A stretch of DNA of 64,000 nt from Reticulitermes speratus (Eukaryota; Arthropoda; Insecta; Blattodea; Rhinotermitidae), in NCBI GenBank assembly GCA_021186555.1, contig JAJKFL010000012.1, forward strand, positions 2,889,244 through 2,953,243, given 5' to 3'. Below the pieces are notes generated by a model, which did not search any database, was not told the origin of the DNA, and was given only the letters and a program-made list of their open reading frames with translations. The translations under genes and the position numbers were made by a program. Below, one piece after another: positions 43,946 through 55,038 of the stretch. Each line of letters starts with the position of its first letter. Within the stretch, counting starts at the first letter, position 1.

Positions 43946-44462
43946 GTGTTCTCTATATTGCGAGACCCGCTTCCCAGCACCACATTTGGCTGCTATACAG
44001 TCTGGGCCCACACGCACTGCCACGCAATGCGACCTCGCACGTAGGCCTCGCGGGGCACTGACCTACAAAGTATGCCGAAATATTCTTTCTGAGGTCACAT
44101 CAGGAAACCTTTCTCGTTTGTCGGTTGGCAGACTTAAACAGCTGCAGGTGAAAGGAAAGGTTGTCCCCGTGCTTAGTTAAGCACAATGCCGTGATGGTGT
44201 ATGGTAGAGTGGAGGTATGCCTCCACGCACTAACGCAACACGTGGATACGTATGTAAACTACGCACTGCGGTAGGGTGCGGACTATCGTATCTGTACATG
44301 CAGTGGGGCGCTGATGTCAGCGTCTGCGGTTTCTGGGAACGGTGCGTCCGTCGCAGCGCTGATTGTATTCCCCGAATGGGGCCCAACATAGCAGGCTAAT
44401 TGCGTGCAATGCAGAGGTGAACGTGATGATGCACGCCATGAAGACACGTGGGATAAGTGGCC
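43946..44462. other. No recognisable feature
   Basis: Intronic sequence. Several overlapping 60-100 codon ORFs have no family resemblance. Confidence 0.35.
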
Positions 44463-44560
44463 GTGTAGGTAATTCCGTTAACTCCGGTGCTAGATGGAGA
44501 TTAGTGGTCACCTTCACGCTCGGGCCGCTTTACCCCCTACATTCGCTAGACAGGTATCTG
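44463..44560 (-). mobile_element. SINE S2 3' fragment
   Basis: In reverse: ggtaaagcggcccgagcgtg, aaggtgaccactaatctcca, tctagcaccggagttaac. Confidence 0.6.
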
Positions 44561-44889
44561 TTCGTGTTCCAGAGGTGGGCTGGACACTATTCAGTCGAGA
44601 ATAATCTGCCGGGGTCGAGCAACGTTTATTCGGTCGTCCACCATGTAGCTCAGTCACTATAGTGAGCTATCCCGGTTCCATGTTACGTAGAGTGTAGGTG
44701 TTAAAGTCGACGGTTATAAGGTGAAGTCCAACTGCAGTCCGGTGCGGCGTGCTTGATAGTTGGGTAAATTTAAGTGTGGAAGTAAATACAGTATATACAG
44801 AGTGAGTACGAAATATCTTTATTCTTTAAAAGTAATCTACAATACAAATGTGGCATGTTCTAGACCACATCTGCATTAGTTGACAGAGA

Positions 44890-45050
44890 AAGAGCCCGAG
44901 TAACGTAGTCGTATAGCGACTCACTACAGCCTGGACGGTTCGGGGTTCGAATCCAAGTAGGGGTCAGAAATTTTTGCCTTCTCCAAAACGTCCAGACCGG
45001 CTGTGGGGCCCACCCAACTTCCTATCCGACTTTCTGTGCTGTAGACTAAA
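44890..45050 (+). mobile_element. SINE S2 5' half
   Basis: gagcccgagtaacgtagtcg, gcctggacggttcggggttc, gaatccaagtaggggtcaga, gccttctccaaaacgtccag, ggcccacccaacttcctatc. It then stops and runs into antisense S3. Confidence 0.75.
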
Positions 45051-45054
45051 AACA

Positions 45055-45212
45055 GTGAAAGTACTTTTGTATCCAGACCTCCTCGATTTCCGGAAGAGCA
45101 TTGCTTTTTGGAAGGTTCCCAGGCTTCTCAAGTTTGGCCTTTTGATAAGAGCAACATGTAGACGAAGATGAGTATGGAGCATTGGTGGAATGATGCTGAC
45201 AGGAAAAGAGAC
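45055..45212 (-). mobile_element. SINE S3 3' body
   Basis: In reverse it matches 17290-17440: ctgtcagcatcattccacca, atgctccatactcatcttcg, gaaccttccaaaaagcaatg, ctcttccggaaatcg. With 44890-45050 it forms a chimeric SINE pair. Confidence 0.7.
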
Positions 45213-45221
45213 CGTAGACTA

Positions 45222-45540
45222 AAAGTGACCTGAATCACGTTTAAAGATTCAGCTCGTACCGCGCAGTAAACACACTCCGTCTCAGTTATACAAACCAGTC
45301 AGTTAATGCTGTACAGTGAAATAATGGCTGTTTGTTCTGAGATCCACACAAAACACATAAATACAGTCCGTACCGCACAGTAAACACACTACGTCTCAGT
45401 TATACAAACCAGTCAGTTAATGTTGTACAGTGAAATAATCGCTGTTTCTTCTGAGATCCACACAAAACACATAAATACACTGTGTGGGCAGAACGTAGAA
45501 TTTGTGAATGTTAAACATGGCGGTACATATAGTAACCACA
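45222..45540 (-). mobile_element. TTAA element, two 114-bp units
   Basis: Starts agactaaaagtgacctgaat, ttaaagattcagctcgtacc; two units; ends gcagaacgtagaatttgtga, ggtacatatagtaaccac. It is fused directly to the next element at 45541. Confidence 0.8.
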
Positions 45541-47130
45541 GACTAACCTTAATTATATATAAATATTCAGTCCGTACCGCGCAGTAAACACACTCCGCCT
45601 CAGTTATACAAACCAGTCAGTTAATGCTGTACAGTGAAATAATCGCTGTTTGTTCTGAGGTCCACACAAAACACATAAATACAGTCCGTACCGCGCTGTA
45701 AACACACTCCGTCTCAGTTATACAAACCAGTCAGTTAATGCTGTACAGTGAAATAATCGCTGTTTGTTCTGAGATCCACACAAAACACATAAATACAGTC
45801 CGTACCGCGCAGTAAACACACTCCGTCTCAGTTATACAAACCAGTCAGTTAATGTTGTACAGTGAAATAATCGCTGTTTGTTCTGAGATCCACACAAACA
45901 CATAAATACAGTCCGTACCGCGCAGTAAACACACTCCGTCTCAGTTACACAAACCAGTCAGTTAATGCTGTACAGTGAAATAATCGCTGTTTGTTCTGAG
46001 ATCCACACAAAACACATAAATACAGTCCGTACCGCGCAGTAAACACACTCCGTCTCAGTTACACAAACCAGTCAGTTAATGCTGTACAGTGAAATAATCG
46101 CTGTTTGTTCTGAGATCCACACAAAACACATAAATACAGTCCGTACCGCGCAGTAAACACACTCCGTCTCAGTTACACAAACCAGTCAGTTAATGCTGTA
46201 CAGTGAAATAATCGCTGTTTGTTCTGAGATCCACACAAAACACATAAATACAGTCCGTACCGCGCAGTAAACACACTCCGTCTCAGTTACACAAACCAGT
46301 CAGTTAATGCTGTACAGTGAAATAATCGCTGTTTGTTCTGAGATCCACACAAAACACATAAATACAGTCCGTACCGCGCAGTAAACACACTCCGTCTCAG
46401 TTATACAAACCAGTCAGTTAATGTTGTACAGTGAAATAATCGCTGTTTGTTCTGAGATCCACACAAAACACATAAATACAGTCCGTACCGCGCAGTAAAC
46501 ACACTCCGTCTCAGTTACACAAACCAGTCAGTTAATGCTGTACAGTGAAATAATCGCTGTTTGTTCTGAGATCCACACAAAACACATAAATACAGTCCGT
46601 ACCGCGCAGTAAACACACTCCGTCTCAGTTACACAAACCAGTCAGTTAATGCTGTACAGTGAAATAATCGCTGTTTGTTCTGAGATCCACACAAAACACA
46701 TAAATACAGTCCGTACCGCGCAGTAAACACACTCCGTCTCAGTTATACAAACCAGTCAGTTAATGTTGTACAGTGAAATAATCGCTGTTTGTTCTGAGAT
46801 CCACACAAAACACATAAATACAGTCCGTACCGCGCAGTAAAACACACTCCGTCTCAGTTACACAAACCAGTCAGTTAATGCTGTACAGTGAAATAATCGC
46901 TGTTTGTTCTGAGATCCACACAGAACACATATATACAGTCCGTACCGCGCAGTAAAGACACTCCGTCTCAGTTATACAAACCAGTCAGTTAATGCTGTAC
47001 AGTGAAATAATCGCTGTTTGTTCTGAGATCCACACAAAACACATAAATACACTGTGTGGGCAGAACGTAGAATTGCTGAATGTTAAACCTGGCGGTACAT
47101 ATGCTAACCACTGGACATCAAAGGATTGAG
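45541..47130 (-). mobile_element. TTAA element with about 13 copies of the 114-bp unit
   Basis: Starts agactaaccttaattatata, aatattcagtccgtaccgcg; about 13 units; ends actgtgtgggcagaacgtag, cggtacatatgctaaccact, ggacatcaaagg. Units alternate ttatacaaacc and ttacacaaacc, and gttgtac and gctgtac, variants. Confidence 0.85.
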
Positions 47131-47604
47131 GGATCCCTCTCCCACCCACCCGCGTACATGTATGTACACATACTGGCCTTCAGGACGTAATTTTTCCGTA
47201 ATTTACTTTGCCCGCATATTACCGTTGTTTAGCGCACACTGTCGTATGTTCGAATTAGCACGGCTGGTGTTGATAATATTTTGGACTGGGTTTCTTATTC
47301 TGTAGTAAGTAATGTGGAACGTGTTTGCAGTAGATTGGGGGATGCATTGAAGGGCTCACTGAACTTTCTTACCTCTTGACCTGTCACTCCTTTGTTTGGA
47401 AATGACTGCTGCTGGCGTTGCAGAAATTTACAGAAGAATGTCATTTGGTTAGTAGCCAATATAAACAAATGAATTGTGCAGAGAGTAGAAAGTTTCTCGT
47501 CTTGAACATGGGAACGAACAGGCATGTCCACGTCAGATACACCGTAAGTTGTCCCAGGTGAGAGGGAAAGTGTGGCTTAGTTGCACAATAGCCAAATGGG
47601 TTGG
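47131..47604. other. No recognisable feature
   Basis: Intronic sequence with nothing supported. Confidence 0.35.
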
Positions 47605-47830
47605 TGTTGCGGCATCACTGTGCAATTGTGTTTGGGAGGTATCGGGTTCGAATTCCGGACGAGACGCAGGCTGTCCTGGCGTGACGTCTTCTGTGGTTTC
47701 CGTCAGACTCCAAGCGAATGCCGGGATAGTACGTCGAGTGTGTCACGGCTGCCTTGCTCCCAGTCCGAATTAATCATTAATGATTCACCCTGCCCTTCAA
47801 CCGCACTATAGTTTCATTAAAGTGACAAAG
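47605..47830 (+). mobile_element. tRNA-derived SINE, S4-like
   Basis: gttgcggcatcactgtgcaa, ggaggtatcgggttcgaatt (box B), ctgtggtttccgtcagactc, caagcgaatgccgggatagt, then ccctgcccttcaaccgcac. Confidence 0.6.
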
Positions 47831-48079
47831 CTCGGTAGCTGCCACGGCATGTCCCGGCGGATGCAGGCTTTATGTGCGATGAAGCTGCCGTGCTCGGGGA
47901 CACGATAAAAGGGACTGTCCTGTATTTGGTGATCTTGAAAGGACAAAATAGAAAAAATAGTTGCATTGGGACTGTTGCAAGAAGATAAATGTATTAATTG
48001 AGGGAATCGTAAATAATAATAATAGTAATATAATTGTTCTACACTTGAGTTCAAGGATAATTTTTTGATCTAAGTGGGA

Positions 48080-48350
48080 GGAAGGAACACGAGGCTGGAG
48101 GAAACTGCATCATAACGAGGAGCTTTATATGGTGCTCTTAACCGAACACAGTGTAATAACAAGCTGTGATGGGCGAGCTTTGCAGCACGTATGATATGGC
48201 AAACCCGAAAGGAAGACCAAGACTTGGATGGGACAATAATATTGAAATGGATGTTAAATAAATACTGTGACTTTTCAAGTGGGTTGATCTGGCTCAGGAT
48301 AGGGACAAGTGGTTTTGTGAACACGGTAGCGAGCATTGTACATAAGAAAT
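48080..48350 (+). pseudogene. LINE ORF C-terminal remnant
   Basis: The frame at 48202 reads NPKGRPRLGWDNNIEMDVK then stop. The same frame at 48277 reads KWVDLAQDRDKWFCEH. These align with the GRPR-RWEDNI-MDL and WIDLAQDRD-WR blocks of the retrotransposon C-terminus family at 1610-1842. Internal stops mark it as dead. Confidence 0.6.
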
Positions 48351-48751
48351 GGTAATGAACCTTCGGGTTTCATGACATGAGGGGTTGGGAACTTTGTTGA
48401 CTAGCAAATGTCTGTTGGCGTCTTAAGAATTCCGCATCGTAGCGTTTAACCCTTATGACCAGACTTTAGCTGACATTGTGTTAAAGGCTCAGTCCGGGCT
48501 GTTGCCGTACCTTGCCGGTCTCGTGCACACTCAACAACGAACAAGACTCTACATTAGTTTGCATTTTTATTCAGTTGCAACAATACATATATCAGCCGGC
48601 CACAACCAGGGTCTCCCGACTTCCTTATTAAACTCAAACTGTTGCCTGTTGCTGGGTCTTTCCTCTTTACTTTACTCCTCTGTCAACAACCTCTCTCCCC
48701 ACAAGCATGGAGGGGCGGGGATGATCAACTAGCTCGAACGAATTTTCGGCT

Positions 48752-49630
48752 ACAGTAACACGGAGTGAACACACTCTGTCTCGGTTATACAAACCAATCA
48801 GTTAATGCTGTACAGTGAAATAATCGCTGTTTGTTCTGAGATCCACACAAAACACATAAATACAGTCCGTACCGCGCAGTAAACACACTACGTCTCAGTT
48901 ATACAAACCAGTCAGTTAATGCTGTACAGTGAAATAATCGCTGTTTGTTCTGAGATCCACACAAAACACATAAATACAGTCCGTACCGCGCAGTAAACAC
49001 ACTCCGTCTCAGTTATACAAACCAGTCAGTTAATGTTGTACAGTGAAATAATCGCTGTTTGTTCTGAGATCCACACAAAACACATAAATACAGTCCGTAC
49101 CGCGCAGTAAACACACTCTGTCTCAGTTATACAAACCAGTCAGTTAATGTTGTACAGTGAAATAATCGCTGTTTGTTCTGAGATCCACACAAAACACATA
49201 AATACAGTCCGTACCGCGCAGTAAACACACTCTGTCTCAGTTATACAAACCAGTCAGTTAATGTTGTACAGTGAAATAATCGCTGTTTGTTCTGAGATCC
49301 ACACAAAACACATAAATACAGTCCGTACCGCGCAGTAAACACACTCCGTCTCAGTTATACAAACCAGTCAGTTAATGTTGTACAGTGAAATAATCGCTGT
49401 TTGTTCTGAGATCCACACAAAAACACATAAATACAGTCCGATACCCGCAGTAATAAACACACTCTGTCTCGGTTATACAAACCAATCAGTTAATGTTGTA
49501 CAGTGAAATAATCGCTGTTTGTTCTGAGATCCACACAAAACACATAAATACACTGTGTGGGCAGAACGTAGAATTGTTGAATGTTAAACATGGCGTTACA
49601 TATAGTAACCACTGGGCTGTGAAGGGTAGA
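48752..49630 (-). mobile_element. TTAA element, about 7 units, truncated on the left
   Basis: Begins inside a unit (aacacggagtgaacacactc), so the tail end with tatatataattc is missing. It ends normally with cactgtgtgggcagaacgta, ttacatatagtaaccactgg, gctgtgaagggtag. Confidence 0.8.
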
Positions 49631-50133
49631 CTTGTATTCAGGAAGTGCCCGGTTAGTCTGTTCGTTAGGCGCGAAAGACGAAGAAACGCGGAATGATCAG
49701 GGTGTGTTTTCCCCCCTTGATGTGCCCGTGTATGTCCTTGCCTGCTGACGAAACTGAACGTGGGAGCAGTGTGTGTGCTGCCTGCAGGACGATGCACATG
49801 ACTGCGAGAAAAAGCCTGCCCTCGGTTGCGAAATGAATAACAGATAACAGAATGGCCACTGAACAGCAGCGACGCGGCTGGAATGCAGTCGCGATTTGAA
49901 TGTGTTCCCACAGCAAATTTACATAGGAGGTGGTTAATGAAGTGTTGACTGTTGCCGGTAGGAACACTGGCTGGTAAATTGCATCTCAAACGTAAATCGC
50001 ATGTGATGTGTTTGGCTGTGGCCTTCAGACTGAGGGCATCTTATTGACCTCCCGCTGTGTTTTAAAACGGTTAATTAGTAAAACTACTGTCAAACAGAAG
50101 TATATTAGTTGTATAACAGTATCCTGTTAAGAA
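49631..50133. other. No recognisable feature
   Basis: A 167-codon reverse ORF (49486-49989) reads partly through the array and partly through unique sequence. It has no supportable homology. Confidence 0.35.
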
Positions 50134-50172
50134 GCTACATGTTTCGGCCCGAGAAGGCCATCATCAGGGTTA
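50134..50172 (-). repeat. Hammerhead-like module, best-preserved core
   Basis: The reverse strand reads ccctgatgatggccttctcg, ggccgaaacatgtagc: CTGATGA, one extra T, a GGCC/GGCC stem with 6-nt loop, then GAAAC. The core nucleotides of a hammerhead ribozyme are present except for the extra T. Confidence 0.55.
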
Positions 50173-50332
50173 TATGCAGACATAAATGGAAGTAAAATGG
50201 TTAAAAATTTGACGTAAGAACTTCTCTCGGTTTTCTTGTTTAAGTTTTGTCTGTCTTACAAAGGGGGCAGTTAATGGCGTCACTGTATGTAGTCGTTCAG
50301 AAACTGGTATCCTTCATCAGCAGGTGACTGAC

Positions 50333-50346
50333 GTTACCATGGCAAT
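50333..50346 (+). promoter_or_regulatory. RFX X-box-like motif
   Basis: gttaccatggcaat matches GTTRCC-AT-GGCAAY. It is isolated within the LC3 intron, with no promoter recognised beside it. Confidence 0.25.
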
Positions 50347-50514
50347 GAATAATAAGTTAGTGCACTGGCATTTTGAAGGCAGCGGTTTGATCAGGCGCCA
50401 AAGCACTGTCGCGATTGTGAAAGTAATTTTTAAAACGTTTCCGTGAAAACAAGTAAGGTGTATGGTGTCTGGAGGTTGTCAGTGGCCTTCAGCTTGATGC
50501 TGAGCCGTGCCATG

Positions 50515-50720
50515 CCTGAGGTGGTTAGTTAGCCGACCATTCATCACAGAGGTCCGGGTTCGATCCCGAGCAATTCCATACAGGATTTGTGGCGGACAAA
50601 GTGGCACTGGGACAGGTTTTTCTCTCCGTACTTTGGTTTTCTCCTGTTAGTATCATTTCACCAATGCTCCATACTCATCTATAACCGTCGTTATATAATC
50701 TTAGCAGTTGACGTCGTTAA
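50515..50720 (+). mobile_element. SINE S3, near full length
   Basis: cctgaggtggttagttagcc, ggtccgggttcgatcccgag, caaagtggcactgggacagg, gttagtatcatttcaccaat, gctccatactcatct. The 3' end differs from 17173-17459 after about 50690. Confidence 0.75.
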
Positions 50721-50764
50721 ATAAACACACTTAAAAAGAAATTATTGCTGTTTCAACCGTCAGT

Positions 50765-50910
50765 ACTTTTGCTTCATGTTCGAGGGCTCGGGGGGTTCAA
50801 ATGCCAGCTCGGAGACGGGCCATTCTAACTCTTTTCGTGGTTTTTGTCAGTCCTTCCAGGAAGTGCCAGTATAGTACCTTAACATGGGTTAAGACCGTTT
50901 CATTCCTTTC
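50765..50910 (+). mobile_element. SINE S4
   Basis: tcgagggctcggggggttca, aatgccagctcggag, cgtggtttttgtcagtcctt, ccaggaagtgccagtatagt, accttaacatgggttaagac. Confidence 0.6.
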
Positions 50911-51639
50911 GACGTCCATTTTATAGCTAATTCGCTGATCATCCAATCACTGAACGCTATGCTGTCTGACCTGCTGGCGCCTCTGTTAATTAAATAGATA
51001 AATATTGCTGAGTTGGACAGCGCTTTGTGTTTCTTGCAAAACTGCTTCAGTGGTATAATGAGGAATGTAATTGTTCCGTAATGATACATGATTATTCTGC
51101 CGTCCTACGCATGCGCAGTGCCCACCCGTACTTGCAGTGGCGAGTTTACGAATGCCGTAACATGCGGAAGCATTTGCAAGGTCGTAGTGGCTGTGCGTCC
51201 AATGTCACGTGGCTGCCAGAAAGGGGAATCCCGGGGATGTAATTTGTAGTCTCGAAAAAGGTTACATAAATGGAAACAGGCATCGTGATTAAGGGAATTT
51301 TGAGGTTCTGTATGAGAAGGCGCGCGCCTGCTTGCCTGTAGATTAAGGGCGAGAAAAATACAAGAGTTCAATTCGGCCAGCGGCGATGTTCTGATATTAG
51401 TAACAATGTGGTGGTTTATAATTCTTTTTTTTTTTTTTACTTTTCGTGCATTCTGGGAATAGTATCGTAATCGCAAAGAATGAATACATTGAGCAACATT
51501 CTTTCTTGAGAAGATGCTAGTCGCACAGCTGGTGGCGAAGTTCCCTTGCTCTGTAAGACATCCGAGGGTTCGTGCCATGACCTTGTTGATAAAAGCCGCA
51601 AGAAGGAAGTACAGGCAGGTAAGAAACTGAGAGGTTCTG
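50911..51639. other. No recognisable feature
   Basis: Intronic sequence. A 157-codon reverse ORF (51105-51578) has no supportable homology. Confidence 0.35.
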
Positions 51640-51705
51640 GCATACGGTGCCGGTTCCCGACGTTTCGAGACTGCGTAGTGTTCTAATTTTCAAGGGTCGA
51701 AGTGT
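51640..51705 (-). repeat. Hammerhead-like module remnant
   Basis: Reverse: gacccttgaaaattagaaca, cagtctcgaaacgtcgggaa. Confidence 0.4.
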
Positions 51706-51984
51706 CGAGACGCGGGCGTCATGTACCAGAAGGGCAGAAAGCTCAGCTGCACCTCTGCAAACACTTAAAAACTCGCACAACGATGAGATTTTTAAGAAAC
51801 GCAAGCTTTGCGATACACCGTTCCGTCATCTAGGGAGTCTCTTCACATGTGTCAAGGACTTATGTTTCAGAATTAATTGACAGTGTGAAGCGACCAGATG
51901 ACTAAATTCATAACGGCTAAACAACAGGGAAACGCGAATTATGGAGCTTATTTCTGCGTAATTGTCCCCAAATTTTTTGTTGCC

Positions 51985-52180
51985 GCCGAACGTCATGGTC
52001 TAGTGATAGCACTTAAGCCTCGTATTTGGGGGGGGGGGGGGTCCCTGGTTTGAATTTAGGTCCGGGGGACCCAGACTACTGAGGCCACACAAAGAAGTCT
52101 CATGGACGGCGGGTCCGGTGATGCTCGAGGTCGCCCACTTTCTGTGTACTTACGCTGGCCTATGTCAACAATCCGAACTC
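51985..52180 (+). mobile_element. tRNA-derived SINE head, separate family (S5)
   Basis: gaacgtcatggtctagtgat (A-box-like), agcacttaagcctcgtattt, a 14-base G-tract, then ggtccctggtttgaatttag (box-B-like). A tRNA function is excluded by the G-tract and lack of stem pairing. Confidence 0.5.
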
Positions 52181-52584
52181 GCTTGTCGCTGGCGAAAGTT
52201 GCCACTTGCTGGCAAACATTTCAGTGTTTGTGTGGTTTAGGAAACTTTCACTCTTCGTGTTGTCGCCTATTTTCATAGACGGGAAGAAACAGTGACCTGG
52301 AGGATGAAATACGTTACTGGTGACAGAAGACCCAGTAGTATGGACCACTGGGGAGTCTTAAGGGTAGGTGGGGTCCACTGGCGGAGTTTTGTGAAGACGG
52401 CGATGAACCTTCCAGGTTAATTGCAACATTAAGCATCGACTGTCCGTATATTGCGTTAACCGGTTGTTTTTTTTATAAATGGAGACGCATTGTGTTCACT
52501 GCGAGATAATTTTGAGATTTGCGGCTTTCACGGCGTTGATGTGGAGGATCTTCGTCTTACGGGATATTATGCTGTGTAACTGGT

Positions 52585-52910
52585 AATTAAACATTCCGAC
52601 GTTTCGAAGGAACGTAGCGCCTGTAGCTGTATTTCTAGGGTGTACCGTCTAGCAAGTACCAACCCGTGAACATGAAGGCACTGCATTCCTCGAAACGTTG
52701 GGGTGTGTTTAATTATCCGCTAGATAGCGTATCATCTCAGAAGACCAGAATTCTTAATATCTGTACCGCGATATCGCCGACGTTTCGGAGGAATCTGCTG
52801 CCACTATCATCTACCCTGGAGATAAAGGTAGTGTGTTCTTTAAAAAATGTCTGTAAATTTGAGCCCACTACACGGCGTCACACCCCAAAAGAGAGTTTTC
52901 CCGCAGAACA
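52585..52910 (-). repeat. Cluster of hammerhead-like modules
   Basis: Reverse-strand cgaaacgtcgg cores at about 52589-52602 and 52780-52793, a forward cctcgaaacgttgg at 52687, and companion motifs at 52690-52750 and 52867-52895 (cacggcgtcacaccccaaaa). This looks like two or three overlapping insertions immediately upstream of LC3 exon 2. Confidence 0.45.
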
Positions 52911-52990
52911 CGTAAGGCTCCTGTTGATGTACGTGACTTACGTTATTGGACCGTTTGAGCTGCTGCTAATGGCCTTGTTCTTCTTTCTAG

Positions 52991-53046
52991 TGACCCGGAA
53001 GGACGAAGTGGCGGTCATTCGTTCCAAGTTCCCCAACAAGGTCCCG
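52991..53046 (+). CDS. MAP1LC3: LC3/Atg8-family autophagy protein, coding exon 2
   Basis: The exon lies between a textbook acceptor (ccttgttcttctttctag, ending 52990) and donor (cccg|gtaagtag at 53047). With the G left by exon 1 it encodes V then TRKDEVAVIRSKFPNKVP and ends in phase 0. From memory, human LC3C has the segment EEVAGIRAKFPNKIP at the corresponding place, and vertebrate LC3 genes encode this segment as a small second exon of similar size. The joined exons give 43 in-frame codons. The next residues should begin the VER-Y segment. I read to 64000 on the + strand and saw no such exon. An ORF reading straight through from 52666 to 53115 includes intron and is not the product. The match is specific to the LC3 branch rather than GABARAP (which has KIR-KYPDRVP). 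Confidence 0.85.
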
Positions 53047-53269
53047 GTAAGTAGAAACTCCAAGACAATATACAGGATGTGCCATAGGATGTTTATAATA
53101 ATCATAGAAGTGTAGAATACCGAGTGTGCCAGTAGTGACTACCACATGACTTTATGTCGGAAGCTTCAGATTTAAAAGTAGGTCTGAAAGTGGCTTGGCA
53201 AGTTGTTAACGCAACTGCTCGGTTAAATATGTGTCACTCTGCTAGTAAATAAATTCCCCGCCTTTTGTG

Positions 53270-53460
53270 GATTTTGATTGTTCATTACCGTGTTCACAAG
53301 AGCCCTGTACCGAGCCAGGTACATTTGTCCCCGAGCCTCACAACTCCTGTCTTTAAGAACCATTCTGATAGTGCCCTCCCATCTACCTTAGGCGTTCCAG
53401 ATTGGTCTCTCTCCAGATTTCGCGACCGAAATTTTGTATGAATTTATGCAGTTTCCTACG
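53270..53460 (-). pseudogene. LINE ORF C-terminal remnant
   Basis: The reverse strand reads GRWEGTIRMVLKDRSCEARG, then QMYLARYRALVNTVMN: the RWEDNI-MDLK ... DLAQDRDRWRALVNTVMN pattern, open over this stretch but without the upstream RT domains. Located 230 bp downstream of LC3 exon 2. Confidence 0.6.
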
Positions 53461-53799
53461 TGTGTTGCTTAAAACACCAATAACAGATTTAATATAAGTG
53501 TACTGGATAATTCTGGAAGCCACGCTTTGGACGTTTGACCTCCCGACTTTCAGAGCACATCCAGGCCGACGTCGGTCGTCAGCGTTCTCGGCAGCGAGTT
53601 TTAGGCTTGCTGCTTCTTGTTACGGTGTTACCGGAGAGTTAATGACGCAGAACTCGCCCAGCGTGGCGTCTAAACCCATTTCAGCATAGTGGTTGGTATT
53701 TGCGTCGCCTGGTTTAAGATCGAAAAGACGCTGCATCTTGCCCACGTCGTATATTTATACGTTCCTTATGATCCTCACAAATTTTTTTTCTGTCTGCTA
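53461..53799. other. No recognisable feature
   Basis: Nothing supported. A 63-codon ORF at 53498 is unremarkable. Confidence 0.35.
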
Positions 53800-54048
53800 A
53801 CAGTGCAACTCGGGCCAAGGCCGCCTCATTGTTGAGGTTTCTAGATCGCACACAATTAGACACACCCGGTAGGATTACTCTGAACGAGTGATCAGCTCGT
53901 CGCAGAGGCCGCTACCTACACAACACACAACAAAAACACGAGACGAACATTTATACTGTCAGCGGAATTCGAACCCGCGATTCCAGCAATTGAGCGGCTT
54001 CACACCTAGTGTACGCCTTAGACCACACGGCCACCGGGATCGGCTGAT
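53800..54048 (-). mobile_element. SINE S1, diverged
   Basis: Reverse: gccgatcccggtggccgtgt, ggtctaaggcgtacactagg, cgcgggttcgaattccgctg, body, then ctcaacaatgaggcggcctt. An older copy than 15002-15269. Confidence 0.8.
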
Positions 54049-54188
54049 GGAGTAGCACAGTCGCCTGTTTGTTGTTGGGTGTGGAGTTGACGTTTTAATT
54101 ATTTGATCCGTGGAATTATTAATTTACATGATTAAGGCAATTATTCCGCATAATGTTCCAGGAAATGTCGTTACGGCATGATGCTTAA

Positions 54189-54769
54189 TTAACTTGTAAA
54201 GACTGAAACTAGCCTGAATTATATATAAATATTCAGTCCGTACCGCGCAGTAAACACTCCGTCTCAGTTATACAAACCAGTCAGTTAATGTTGTACAGTG
54301 AAATAATCGCTGTTTGTTCTGAGATTCACACAAAACACAGAAATACAGTCCGTACCGCGCAGTAAACACACTCCGTCTCAGTTATACAAACCAGTCAGTT
54401 AATGTTGTACAGTGAAATAATCGCTGTTTGTTCTGAGATCCACACAAAACACATAAATACAGTCCGTACCGCGCAGTAAACACACTCCGTCTCAGTTATA
54501 CAAACCAGTCAGTTAATGCTGTACAGTGAAAGAATCGCTGTTTGTTCTGAGATCCACACAAAACACATAAATACAGTCCGTACCGCGCAGTAAACACACT
54601 CCGTCTCAGTTATACAAACCAGTCAGTTAATGCTGTACAGTGAAAGAATCGCTGTTTGTTCTGAGATCCACACAAAACACATAAATACACTGTGTGGGCA
54701 GAACGTAGAATTTGTGAATGTTAAACATGGTGGTACATATAGTGACCACTGTGCTTCAAAGCCTGCTAA
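54189..54769 (-). mobile_element. TTAA element with four 114-bp units
   Basis: Begins TTAACTTGTAAAGACTGAAA at 54189, then cctgaattatatataaatat, tcagtccgtaccgcgcag; four units; ends actgtgtgggcagaacgtag, agtgaccactgtgcttcaaa, gcctgctaa. Confidence 0.82.
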
Positions 54770-55038
54770 TACATGCTTGATATTCATAACGCATGCTTTG
54801 GCGTAAGAATGTTGAAGTGTGCGTCAGTAATACCGTTGTATCAACTTGGATCGTCATTTAATTACTAGAACATGTCCAAGTGACGTCGAATCAAGTACGT
54901 GTGTCAGTCTTGTCATTTCTCACTCGGTCAGTCGGTGGGACTGTCGTGCAACACTGTACTCATACCCTCTGCCATGTATAATCGATATGATCGATTATGT
55001 AACGTGAAGGTCGCGTTCTACGGCGACCTGTACTTTGC

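Larger units (their letters stand above)
36496..52990 (+). other. LC3 intron 1 (16.5 kb)
   Basis: Runs from donor gtaagtt at 36496 to acceptor ccttgttcttctttctag at 52973-52990. It is packed with SINE families S1-S5, LINE fragments, hammerhead-like modules and three TTAA-element arrays (40481, 45222, 48752). No other exon of the gene was recognised in it. The stretch 36500-37690 holds only one hammerhead-like module (36946-37035). Confidence 0.6.

Noticed and set aside
49486..49989. 167-codon reverse ORF
   Set aside because: It reads through the TTAA array end and adjacent unique DNA. The part within the array repeats in other copies as junk translation.
52666..53115. 149-codon ORF as the LC3 protein
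   Set aside because: Only its 52991-53046 part is the exon. The upstream part contains the polypyrimidine tract and repeat modules, and the downstream part is intron.
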